Positions 55,269 through 63,111 of a stretch of 64,000 nt of DNA are shown piece after piece. Under the pieces are notes generated by a model. That model did not search any database. It was not told where the DNA came from and was given only the letters and a program-made list of their open reading frames with translations. Position numbers and translations under genes: made by a program. The first letter of the stretch is position 1. The number at the start of each line of letters is the position of its first letter. The DNA lies in NCBI RefSeq assembly GCF_002192255.1, contig NZ_CP021768.1, positions 1,010,001-1,074,000 of the forward strand, given 5' to 3'. This DNA comes from Stenotrophomonas sp. WZN-1 (GTDB lineage: Bacteria; Pseudomonadota; Gammaproteobacteria; Xanthomonadales; Xanthomonadaceae).

Positions 55269-55302
55269 TGCACGTTCGTGCATTAACGTGCAACAACGTG
55301 CA
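55269..55302. promoter_or_regulatory. Probable DeoR-family operator between smqnrR and Smqnr
   Basis: The octamer AACGTGCA occurs at 55285-55292 and 55295-55302, and its complement TGCACGTT at 55269-55276. This makes one inverted and one direct pair in 34 bases, starting 11 bases before the smqnrR ATG. It is a natural binding site for SmqnrR autoregulation and repression of the divergent qnr gene. Confidence 0.7.
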
Positions 55303-55405
55303 ATGGGCGGGTGTGGGCACAGAACGGCTGGATTGCGGGTGAACCGGCCCGCGCGCGCGTCTATGGATCACCTTCGCGGCCCGGCATCATGGCGGGGCAC
55401 CTGGC

Positions 55406-56065
55406 ATGGAATCCACGATGTCCCCCACCGTTCACCGCAAGCTGCGCATCGGCGCGGACCAGTACACCGGCCAGAAAGTGGTCGACCAGCAGTTCCATGA
55501 GTGCGATTTTTCCGGCGCCGACCTGACTGCCACCGAGTTCATCAACTGCAGCTTCTACGACGCCGACAGCCGGGCCGGTTGCCGCTTCAACGGCGCCACG
55601 CTGAAGGAAGCCAGCTTCCGCAGTTGCGACATCAGCATGTGCCACTTCAACTTCATCAAGGCACTGGGCCTGGAGATCAGCGAATGCCGCGCGCAGGGCG
55701 CGGATTTCAGCAATGCCAGCTTCATGAACCAGATCACCACGCGCAGCTGGTTCTGCAGCGCCTTCATCAAGAAGTCGAACCTGCGCTATGCCAATTTCTC
55801 GCGGGTGACATTGGAGAAGTGCGAACTGTGGGAGAACCGCTGGGATGGCGCGAATGTGAGCGGCGCCAGCTTCGCCGGCTCAGACCTGTCCGGTGGCCAG
55901 TTCGAGGGCATCGACTGGAACAGCGCCAACTTCACCGACTGCGACCTGACCCACTCGGAGCTGGGTGAGCTGGACCTGCGCAGCACCAACCTGCGTGGCG
56001 CCACGCTGGATGTGCAGCAGGTGGCGCTGCTGATGCAGCGCATCGGTATCACGGTGGTTCCGTAG
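55406..56065 (+). CDS. Smqnr: Pentapeptide-repeat quinolone protection protein (Smqnr)
   Basis: A 219-residue protein, the known length for chromosomal Smqnr. It is built of A(D/N)LXX-type pentapeptides (CDFSGADLTATEF, ADFSNASF, YANFSRVTLEKCELWE, CDLTHSELGELDLRSTNLRGA). The right-handed β-helix mimics DNA and shields gyrase and topoisomerase IV from quinolones, giving low-level resistance. The first ATG (55406) gives the 219-residue form; an ATG at 55418 would be four residues shorter. It is divergent from smqnrR. Confidence 0.93.
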   Translation: MESTMSPTVHRKLRIGADQYTGQKVVDQQFHECDFSGADLTATEFINCSFYDADSRAGCRFNGATLKEASFRSCDISMCHFNFIKALGLEISECRAQGADFSNASFMNQITTRSWFCSAFIKKSNLRYANFSRVTLEKCELWENRWDGANVSGASFAGSDLSGGQFEGIDWNSANFTDCDLTHSELGELDLRSTNLRGATLDVQQVALLMQRIGITVVP

Positions 56066-56068
56066 GCA

Positions 56069-56743
56069 TCACCCGGCGTACGCCACCCAACCCTTGAAGC
56101 TGAAGCCTGCGTAGAACAGCTCCACGCCGTCGAAGCCGGCCTCCCGCAGCAGCGCGACTTCCTGTTCGGGGGCAAGCAGCGGCAGCCGTTCGGCAATGGC
56201 CTCGATCGCGCGCTGTGCATCCGCGCGCGCAACGCCAGAGGCTTCGGCGAACGCGGCGTAGCGCTGCAACCAGCGCAGCTTGCCGGCCGGATCCTGCGGC
56301 ACGCTGTGGTGCGCCACCACCAGCGGCGCGCCGGGCTGCAGGCGCCGGTGCAGTTCGCGCAGCGTATGCAGGCGTTGCGTGGCGTCGAGGAAGTGCAGGG
56401 TCAGCAGGCAGCTGGCACCATCGAAGCGCATGTCCGGGGCATCGTCGATGTAGCCTTCCAGCAGCTCAACGCGTGCGTTCAACGGGCCCAGCGTCTGCTC
56501 GGCCAGGGCCAGCATCGGTGCGGCCGGATCCACACCCAGCAACTGCCAACCCGGCTGCGCCTCGGCGAAGGCTTTCAGCTCCAGCCCACCCCCGGCACCG
56601 AGTACCAGCACGCGGCCCTGTGCGGGAACGCGTTCGGCCAGCAGCAGGCGGCTCATCTGCTGCAGGGCGAGGAAGCCCGGCACCTGGCGCAACGGGCCCT
56701 CGGCATAGTGGGCAACGGCCTGCGGATCGGAAAACGAAGACAT
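56069..56743 (-). CDS. SAM-dependent class I methyltransferase
   Basis: A 224-residue protein with the SAM site VLVLGAGGGLELKAFAEAQPGWQLLGVDPAAPML, a motif LLEGYIDDAP and LTLHFLDATQRLHTLRELHRRLQPGAPLVVAHH. This fits a Methyltransf_25-like Rossmann fold. The substrate cannot be told. The ATG at 56743 gives MSSFSDPQAVAHY; a longer frame upstream has no coding character. Confidence 0.85.
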   Translation of the reverse strand: MSSFSDPQAVAHYAEGPLRQVPGFLALQQMSRLLLAERVPAQGRVLVLGAGGGLELKAFAEAQPGWQLLGVDPAAPMLALAEQTLGPLNARVELLEGYIDDAPDMRFDGASCLLTLHFLDATQRLHTLRELHRRLQPGAPLVVAHHSVPQDPAGKLRWLQRYAAFAEASGVARADAQRAIEAIAERLPLLAPEQEVALLREAGFDGVELFYAGFSFKGWVAYAG

Positions 56744-56841
56744 GCGTGCATTCCTGCAACAGGGACATACCACTGTACCGTGGCATGCAAGTGCCTTTGC
56801 CGCGGGACACTCCCGCCTGCGCTGACCGGCTTGCATCCCGC

Positions 56842-58221
56842 TCAGCGCAACTCCCGCGCCAGCACCTGCCAGATCCTTGCGTCCTGGCACTGCGAAACAT
56901 TGAAGCGCACATAGTCGGCCGCGCGCTGCGACTGGCTGAACGCGTTGCCCGGCGCCAGCACGATGCCTTCGCGCAGGCACTGCCGGGCCAGCGCGGCGGC
57001 GTCGCGGCCATCCGGCAGCTGGCACCACAGGAACAGGCCAGCCTCCGGCTGCAGCCATGGCGTGACGCCCAGCGCCTGCAGTTTCCGCAGCGCGTGCCGG
57101 CGCGCGTCGGCCAGGCGCGAACGCACCGATTGCATGTGGCGGCGATAGCCACTGTCGGTCAGCGCGATGTGCATCAGCTGCGCGGCCAGATGGCCACCGC
57201 CGAAGCTGGTCGCCAGCTTCAGGTCGGTCAATGCGTCGATCCAGTCGTGGCGCGCGGCGATGTAGCCGCAGCGCGATGCAGCCGACAGTGTTTTGGAGAA
57301 GCTGCCGACGTGGATCACCCGCGACAGCCCATCCAGTGCGGCCAGCCGGGGTGCAGGCTGCAGTTCGAAGTCGGCGAAGATGTCGTCCTCGACGATGATC
57401 AGTTCGCTGCGTTCGGCCAGGCCCAGCAGGCGATGTGCGGTGCTGGCCGAAAGCACCGCGCCGGTCGGGTTGTGCAGGCCGGAGTTGGTGATGTACAGCC
57501 GCGGCGAATGCTCCTGCAATGCGCGTTCGAACGCTTCAAGGTCCGGGCCGGTGGGCGTGTACGGCACACCCACTGCCTGTACCTGGTGTGCCTTCAGCAG
57601 CGCGTGGTAATTGAAGTAGCTGGGGTCATCGACCAGCACGCAATCACCGGGCTTGAGCAGGAAGCGGCAGATCAGGTCGACCGCGTGCGTCCCGGATTCG
57701 GTCAGCAGGATCTGCTCCATCGGTGCATCGATGCCCAGCGTGGCGCTTCGCCGTTGCAGCAGCTGGCGCAACGCGGGCAGCCCGAGTGGGCCGGCGTAGT
57801 CGGCCAGATGCATGGCATCGGCACGGGCCAACCGACGCAGGCCGCGGCGCACGCCATCGTGATACAGCCAGTCGCTGGGCATCCAGCCGCACCCTGGCTT
57901 GAGGTGGCCCGGCGGGGTTTCCAGCGACTGCCGCGACACCCACAACGGGTCCACGGCGCGGTCCAGCCGGGGCTCCATCTCGGCCAGTGCCAGCGGTGCG
58001 GCGGGCCCACTGACGTAGAAGCCGGATCCTGCGCGCGCCGTGATCAGGCCTTCGGCCGCGAGGCGCTCGTAGGCTTCGACCACGGTGGAGACCGACACCC
58101 CCATCGCAGCCGCCTGCGCGCGCACCGAAGGCAGGCGGGAGCCGGGGCCATCCACGCGTGCGGTGATGCGGTTGCGGACGGTCTGGATGACCGATTCGAT
58201 GCGGGTAAGCGGACGTGGCAT
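56842..58221 (-). CDS. MocR-family (GntR helix-turn-helix + aminotransferase) regulator
   Basis: A 459-residue regulator. The N-terminal GntR winged helix (SRLPSVRAQAAAMGVSVSTVVEAYERLAAEGLITARAGSGFYV) is joined to a fold-type I aminotransferase domain. The PLP-binding Lys lies in HVGSFSKTLSAASRCGYI, with NPTG and EDDIFADF. MocR proteins sense PLP-linked ligands. It is divergent from an EamA exporter over a clear palindrome, so it probably controls that gene. The start MPRPLTRIESVIQ at 58221 is the normal family N-terminus. Confidence 0.92.
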   Translation of the reverse strand: MPRPLTRIESVIQTVRNRITARVDGPGSRLPSVRAQAAAMGVSVSTVVEAYERLAAEGLITARAGSGFYVSGPAAPLALAEMEPRLDRAVDPLWVSRQSLETPPGHLKPGCGWMPSDWLYHDGVRRGLRRLARADAMHLADYAGPLGLPALRQLLQRRSATLGIDAPMEQILLTESGTHAVDLICRFLLKPGDCVLVDDPSYFNYHALLKAHQVQAVGVPYTPTGPDLEAFERALQEHSPRLYITNSGLHNPTGAVLSASTAHRLLGLAERSELIIVEDDIFADFELQPAPRLAALDGLSRVIHVGSFSKTLSAASRCGYIAARHDWIDALTDLKLATSFGGGHLAAQLMHIALTDSGYRRHMQSVRSRLADARRHALRKLQALGVTPWLQPEAGLFLWCQLPDGRDAAALARQCLREGIVLAPGNAFSQSQRAADYVRFNVSQCQDARIWQVLARELR

Positions 58222-58246
58222 GGCAGCACTGTAGTGGAAGTGTGGG

Positions 58247-58272
58247 CAGTACAGTTCTTTGCGACTGTACTG
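58247..58272. promoter_or_regulatory. Probable operator of the MocR-type regulator
   Basis: A perfect inverted repeat CAGTACAG (58247-58254) and CTGTACTG (58265-58272) with a 10-base spacer lies between the divergent start codons, 26 bases from the MocR ATG. Similar half-sites also appear near 58226 (CACTGTAGTG). Confidence 0.7.
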
Positions 58273-58353
58273 GATTGTAGCTGGGGCGGTTCCGCGCTGG
58301 ATGCTTCCATACAGGCTCCGCCAGGCATCGCCCGGCACTTCAGGATCACAGGC

Positions 58354-59217
58354 GTGGAACGGTCGGCGAGTGGTTGGATCAATGGCTTCATCGGTGTAGT
58401 GATTTTCGCGGGCTCGTTGCCGGCTACCCGCCTGGCGGTGCTGCAGCTGGATGCGGGGTTCGTTACTGCCGCACGCGCCACCATCGCCGCTGTGCTCGGC
58501 CTGGGTCTGTTGTTGCTGCTGCGCCAGCCGTGGCCGCGCCGCAGTGACCTGCCAGGCCTGGTGGTGGTCAGCCTCGGCGTAGTGGTCGGCTTTCCGCTGC
58601 TGACCGCGCTCGCCCTGCGCCATGCGTCATCGGCGCACACCATCGTGTTTGTCGGCCTGCTGCCGTTGAGCACCGCGGTATTCGGCGTGCTGCGCGGTGG
58701 CGAGCGGCCGCGCCCGGCGTTCTGGTTGTTCTCGTTGCTGGGCAGCGCCTGCGTGGTCGGCTATGCAGTGCGCAACGGCATTGAGGCGTCATTGCAGGCC
58801 GACCTGCTGATGCTGGCGGCAATCGTGGTGTGCGGGCTGGGCTATGCCGAAGGCGGCCGGCTCGCCCGTCATCTGGGCGGCTGGCAGGTGATCAGCTGGG
58901 CGTTGCTGCTGGCGCTGCCGGTGATGCTGCCGCTGACGGTGCTGATGCGCCCGGCCTCGTTCACTGCGGTCGGTGCCTCGGCGTGGTGGGCGCTGGGCTA
59001 CGTGGCGGTGTTCAGCATGCTGATCGGCTTCCTGTTCTGGTACCGCGGGCTTGCGCAGGGCGGTATCGCCGCTGTTGGCCAGTTGCAGTTGCTGCAGCCG
59101 TTCTTCGGCCTGGCCCTGGCCGCGCTGCTGCTGCACGAATCGGTCAGCCTCAGCATGGTGCTGGTGACCGTGGTCGCCGTGATCTGCGTGGCAGGCGCCC
59201 GCCGCTTCAGTCGCTGA
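58354..59217 (+). CDS. EamA/DMT-family exporter
   Basis: A 287-residue inner-membrane protein with about ten hydrophobic helices in two EamA repeats. GTG 58354 (MERSASGWINGFIGVVIFAGSLPATRLAV) is the start; a much longer frame in this phase runs through the antisense of the methyltransferase and MocR genes and is not coding there. Exporters of this kind move amino acids or small metabolites; the MocR neighbour suggests an amine- or vitamin-like ligand. Confidence 0.85.
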   Translation: MERSASGWINGFIGVVIFAGSLPATRLAVLQLDAGFVTAARATIAAVLGLGLLLLLRQPWPRRSDLPGLVVVSLGVVVGFPLLTALALRHASSAHTIVFVGLLPLSTAVFGVLRGGERPRPAFWLFSLLGSACVVGYAVRNGIEASLQADLLMLAAIVVCGLGYAEGGRLARHLGGWQVISWALLLALPVMLPLTVLMRPASFTAVGASAWWALGYVAVFSMLIGFLFWYRGLAQGGIAAVGQLQLLQPFFGLALAALLLHESVSLSMVLVTVVAVICVAGARRFSR

Positions 59218-59222
59218 GCGAA

Positions 59223-59298
59223 AAAAGGGGACGGAGGGGATTAAGTCGTAATCGGTCCTACTGTGCCTGAAACGACTTAATCCCCTCCGTCCCCTTTT
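59223..59298. repeat. Large perfect inverted repeat (27-bp arms)
   Basis: Arms 59223-59249 and 59272-59298 are perfect inverse copies around a 22-base loop; the arm core is GGGGACGGAGGGGATTAAG. The plus strand ends in CCCCTTTT, so it can also end EamA transcription. The arms are long for a terminator and look like a mobile REP- or MITE-like unit. Confidence 0.88.
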
Positions 59299-59359
59299 CC
59301 AGTGATAGCGCGGGCGTATCGTGCGCTGTGGTCAATGGTATTGGCCGCAACCTGGATGC

Positions 59360-60301
59360 ATGGCCGAAGCTGTGCAGATGCAGCCGATTTCCCGAATTTC
59401 CTTTGAAGGCCAGGTGGGCCTTGTGACGGGTGCCGCCGGTGGACTGGGCCTGGCCTACAGCCGCCTGCTGGCCGAGCGCGGTGCGCAGGTGCTGATGCAT
59501 GACGTCGGTGCCGGTACGGATGGCCGGGGCGTTGACCCGCAGCGCATCCTGCGCAGCGTCGAAGTGTTGCGGGCGCGGGGTCTGCTGGTGCAGGCCGCAA
59601 GTGGTCCCATCGATCATCGCAGCGGTTGCCATGCGCTGGTGCAGGAACTGCTGCAGGCGCACGGCCGCATCGACTTCCTGATCCACAACGCGGGCTGGGT
59701 CGAGTACCAGCCACTGGAAGCGATCGAGGACGATGTGCTGGAACAGATGCTGTGCTTGGCGGCGAAGACGCCGCTGTGGCTGGCGCAGGCGGCGTGGCCG
59801 GCGATGCGCGCGGCAGGCGGTGGGCGCATCGTCATCACCACGTCCGATCGCGCGCTGTATCCGCAGTACGCACAGCGCGGGCTGTCCGCTTACGCGATGG
59901 GCAAGCTGGCGGCGCTGGGCCTGGTCAATGTGCTGGCGCTGGAGGGCGCCGAGCATGGCATCGTGGTCAATGCGGTTTCGCCGGTGGCAAAGACGCGCAT
60001 GTGGGGCATCGAGGGTGAGCCCGACGAACTGCATCCGGAAGCTGTTGCGCAAGGTGTGGTCTATCTGGCATCCAGGCACTGCCAGGACGGCGGCTGGGTG
60101 CTGCGCGCAAGCAATGGCCAGTTCCACGCACTGCGCCTGCAGGAGGCCGAGCATGTGGCGTACCCAAGGGATCTGTGCGCGGTCAGTGCCGACAGCATCG
60201 AATCGGTGGCGCTGCAGTGGCCGGCCATCGCCCGCGCCAGCGTCGACGTGCGCGGCGGAGGGCGTACCCTAGGCAGGTTCCCACTGCCGGCACCGAGATG
60301 A
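59360..60301 (+). CDS. Short-chain dehydrogenase/reductase
   Basis: A 313-residue SDR. It has the cofactor site TGAAGGLG, HNAG and the catalytic Ser-Tyr-x3-Lys region (ITTSDRALYPQYAQRGLSAYAMGK). The C-terminal part is longer than in the smallest SDRs. The substrate is unknown. The stop overlaps the LysR-type gene start as ATGA, so the pair is coupled. ATG 59378 is an alternative start. Confidence 0.85.
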   Translation: MAEAVQMQPISRISFEGQVGLVTGAAGGLGLAYSRLLAERGAQVLMHDVGAGTDGRGVDPQRILRSVEVLRARGLLVQAASGPIDHRSGCHALVQELLQAHGRIDFLIHNAGWVEYQPLEAIEDDVLEQMLCLAAKTPLWLAQAAWPAMRAAGGGRIVITTSDRALYPQYAQRGLSAYAMGKLAALGLVNVLALEGAEHGIVVNAVSPVAKTRMWGIEGEPDELHPEAVAQGVVYLASRHCQDGGWVLRASNGQFHALRLQEAEHVAYPRDLCAVSADSIESVALQWPAIARASVDVRGGGRTLGRFPLPAPR

Positions 60302-61176
60302 TCGACCTGCGCCTGCTTCGCCAGTTCGTGGCCGTGGCCGAAGAACTGCATTTCCACCGCGCTGCAGCGCGCCTGCACATGTCGCAGCCACCGCTGACGG
60401 CGGCAATACGACGGCTGGAAGACGAAGTCGGCAGCGAACTGATCGTGCGCGGCAATCGCACCCTGGGCCTGACCGTGGCCGGGCAGACGTTGCTGATGGG
60501 GGCGCGGGCAACGCTGCAGCAGGCCGAGCAGGCGCTGCAGCGCACCCGCGAAGCTGCTGCCGGGCAGTCCGGTAGCCTGCGGGTGGGCTATGTGGGCAGT
60601 GCGCTGTATGGGCGCCTGCCTGGCCTGATCCGTCGCTTCCGCCAGCAGTACCCGCAGGTACGGCTGCACCTGCAGGAAGCCACGTCGCGCCAGCAGCAGC
60701 TGTGGCTGCGTGAGCAGCGCATCGACATCGGCGTGCTGATTCCACCGATTCCCACCGCCGAGCTGGTGCTGCACGACTTCGACCACGACCGCCTGGCGAT
60801 TGCGCTGCCGCGTGCACATGCGTTGGCCGATGCGGCAGAGGTCAGTGTGGTGATGCTGGCCGACGAACCGTTCGTTTCATGGCCGGCGGGCGAGGGCATC
60901 GGCTTCCACGCGCAGGTGCTGGGCCTGTGCACCGCGGCGGGCTTCACCCCGCGCGTGGTGCAGGAAGCGCAGGGCATGCATGCGGTGTTGTCACTGGTGG
61001 CGGTGGACGCTGGCGTGGCAATCGTTCCAGCCAGCATGGCCAGCTTCCGCCCTCATGAGATCGTCTATCGCGTGCTGGAGGATGAAGCAGCGCGCTTTGA
61101 CCTGCCTTTCTGCATGCGGCCGGAACAGCCGTCACCGGTGCTGAGGAATTTTCTGGAGGCGGCCGGCGGGGCCTGA
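60298..61176 (+). CDS. LysR-family transcriptional regulator
   Basis: A 292-residue regulator. The N-terminal helix-turn-helix is MIDLRLLRQFVAVAEELHFHRAAARLHMSQPPLTAAIRRLEDEVGSELIVR, followed by the substrate-binding domain. It is translated together with the SDR gene, which it may regulate, though same-strand placement is unusual for LysR pairs. Confidence 0.92.
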   Translation: MIDLRLLRQFVAVAEELHFHRAAARLHMSQPPLTAAIRRLEDEVGSELIVRGNRTLGLTVAGQTLLMGARATLQQAEQALQRTREAAAGQSGSLRVGYVGSALYGRLPGLIRRFRQQYPQVRLHLQEATSRQQQLWLREQRIDIGVLIPPIPTAELVLHDFDHDRLAIALPRAHALADAAEVSVVMLADEPFVSWPAGEGIGFHAQVLGLCTAAGFTPRVVQEAQGMHAVLSLVAVDAGVAIVPASMASFRPHEIVYRVLEDEAARFDLPFCMRPEQPSPVLRNFLEAAGGA

Positions 61177-61391
61177 CGTCGTCGACGAATCCGGCGGCGG
61201 CGGGCGCTCTCGTAGAACCAACCTTCGGCGACACCTGCCTCGAGCAGAAGCGTGCACTGCACCAGCGCACCGAGGTCCAAAGGGGTTCCCACCCCCACCT
61301 CCTCCGTCATCCCGCTGTCGTTTCCCGCTCACGCTCCCTATGCCGGCCCGCGCCTAGCATTGATCGTCCCCGTCCCCCACGGAGACCTGCC

Positions 61392-61565
61392 ATGTGGCTG
61401 CTCGATCATCTCTGGCCCGGCCGTAGACCACTTCCTCCCCCGGTCGCGGACGCGCCGCAGGCACCGCCACGCCGCCCCTGGCTGAAACGCCCTGTGCGGG
61501 CCGGGCGCAGCGGCATGGCGCCTTGGCAGAAGGTCGCCACGCCGCCGCGCCGTACCCGCCACTAG
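61392..61565 (+). CDS. Small Arg/Pro-rich protein of 57 residues
   Basis: The frame begins MWLLDHLWPGRRPLPPP and ends RRTRH, with stop TAG at 61563-61565. GGAGA stands 8 bases before the ATG, a fair binding site. It is strongly basic and Pro-rich, with no known motif. It overlaps the end of the convergent GFA-type gene by 4 bases. Confidence 0.5.
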   Translation: MWLLDHLWPGRRPLPPPVADAPQAPPRRPWLKRPVRAGRSGMAPWQKVATPPRRTRH

Positions 61566-61966
61566 CCGGTGCGGTCGGCGGGGTGGTTGACCCCGTCGTT
61601 GACCGGGATGATGCCCAGCGCAAACGGGTCGATGCCTTCCAGGCACGCCACGTTGTAGCCGTACTGGTCGGGGTTGGAGCGGCGCCGGTGGTGGGTGTAG
61701 ATGCCGCACACGCCGCAGAAGTAGTGTTCGGCCACATGGGTGTTGAACTGGTACTTCTGCAGGTGATGATGCCCGCGTACGACCTGCAGGCCCTGGCGGG
61801 TGACGCTGGCGGCGATGGCGCCACGGCGCCGGCACATCGAGCAATCGCAGCGGCGGGGATCAACGATCCCGTCCGGCAGGTCCAGCAGCAGCTCGACCGA
61901 GCCACAGTGGCAGGTCGCGCGATGCTGGGGTTGGACCGGAACGCCGGCCACGGAAGTGATGCCCAT
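61562..61966 (-). CDS. GFA-family (glutathione-dependent formaldehyde-activating-like) zinc protein
   Basis: A 134-residue protein with the zinc ligands of the GFA/Mss4-like fold: CHCGS, CDCSMC and CGVCG. The fold is used by formaldehyde-activating enzyme and by many proteins of unknown function. The ATG at 61966 has AGGAG 6 bases ahead; the longer frame to 62047 lacks such a site. Confidence 0.85.
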   Translation of the reverse strand: MGITSVAGVPVQPQHRATCHCGSVELLLDLPDGIVDPRRCDCSMCRRRGAIAASVTRQGLQVVRGHHHLQKYQFNTHVAEHYFCGVCGIYTHHRRRSNPDQYGYNVACLEGIDPFALGIIPVNDGVNHPADRTG

Positions 61967-62121
61967 CGTTGCTCCTGTGTGATCCATCTGGCCGCGGGGC
62001 CGCCGCAGACGGTGCACCGGCGTGCCTGAACGGGCCGTAGATGCCACGGTGAACCCGCTTGTGGCTAACTATGCGGCTTCAAGACCCCGACAGGATGCCA
62101 GTGAAAGCCGCAGGACGATGG

Positions 62122-63111
62122 ATGACAGGAAGTGCCATGGCGCTGCTGGCGCTGTGGGTGAGCGGGCTGCTGGCCTATCAGATGCCGGGGCCGGGCTGGC
62201 TGACCACCGGTGTCGCCGGGCTGTGGCTGCTGGTCGCGCTGTGGGCGTCGTGGCGGGTGGCGCGTGGCCGTGGCAATCGTCGACTGGGCATGGCGTTCGG
62301 CGCCTCGCTCGCGCTGGCTGGCCTCTGGTGGCTGCTGCTGACCCCGCGCCAGGACCGCGTGTGGGCCGATGACGTGGCGCAGCGCCTCCATGTGGTGTCC
62401 TTCGACGGGCGCCACGTGGTGTTCGACAACGTGCGTGATTTCACCTGGCGCAGCGAAACCGACTACGACGCGCGCTGGGTGCGCCGCGAATACGACCTGG
62501 ACCAGCTGCGCTCGGCCGACCTGGTGCTGTCGTACTGGATGGGCCCGGCGATCGCCCACACCCTCATCTCATTTGGTTTCGAGGATGGGCGGCACGTGGT
62601 GTTTTCGTTGGAGATCCGCAAGGAACGCGGCGAATCGTTCTCGGCGCTGGGTGGTTTCTTCCGCAAGTTCGAGATGACCCTGGTGGCCTCGGAAGAGACC
62701 GACATCATCCGCACCCGTACCAACGCGCGCGGCGAGGATGTCTACCTGTACCGCCTGCATGGCATGGACCGCGAGCAGCTGAAGGAATTGTTCACCGCCT
62801 ACATCGCGCAGGCGCGTGAGCTGGATGCGAAGCCGGGCTTCTACAACACGCTCACCAGCAACTGCACCACCATCGTCTTCGACCTGGCCCGGCACATCGC
62901 GCCGCGCCTGCCGCTGGACTATCGCCTGCTGCTGTCCGGGTATCTGGCCGAGTACGCGCAGGAGGTGGGTGCGCTCACGCCGGGTGTGCCGTACGCCGAG
63001 CTGCATGACAAGGGCCGCATCACCCAGCGTGCGCTGGACCTGGGCAGCGGCGACCACTTCTCCACCGTAATCCGCCAGGGCGTACCCGGCACCGAGCAGG
63101 ACCCGCAGTAA
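62122..63111 (+). CDS. DUF4105 membrane protein
   Basis: About 329 residues. Two hydrophobic helices at the N-terminus are followed by an extracytoplasmic DUF4105 domain with the conserved FYNTLTSNCTTIVF, where Cys is a likely thiol nucleophile in a papain-like fold, and SADLVLSYW. Function is unknown, perhaps hydrolytic. ATG 62122 (AGGA box) is preferred; ATGs at 62095 and 62071 are possible. The TAA stop shares one base with the next start. Confidence 0.8.
   Translation: MTGSAMALLALWVSGLLAYQMPGPGWLTTGVAGLWLLVALWASWRVARGRGNRRLGMAFGASLALAGLWWLLLTPRQDRVWADDVAQRLHVVSFDGRHVVFDNVRDFTWRSETDYDARWVRREYDLDQLRSADLVLSYWMGPAIAHTLISFGFEDGRHVVFSLEIRKERGESFSALGGFFRKFEMTLVASEETDIIRTRTNARGEDVYLYRLHGMDREQLKELFTAYIAQARELDAKPGFYNTLTSNCTTIVFDLARHIAPRLPLDYRLLLSGYLAEYAQEVGALTPGVPYAELHDKGRITQRALDLGSGDHFSTVIRQGVPGTEQDPQ

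Noticed and set aside
56215..58353. Very long plus-strand open frame leading into the EamA gene (about 1000 codons in total)
   Set aside because: Its first two thirds are the antisense of the methyltransferase and MocR genes, lacking family motifs. Only the part from GTG 58354 encodes the exporter. High GC makes long false frames common here.
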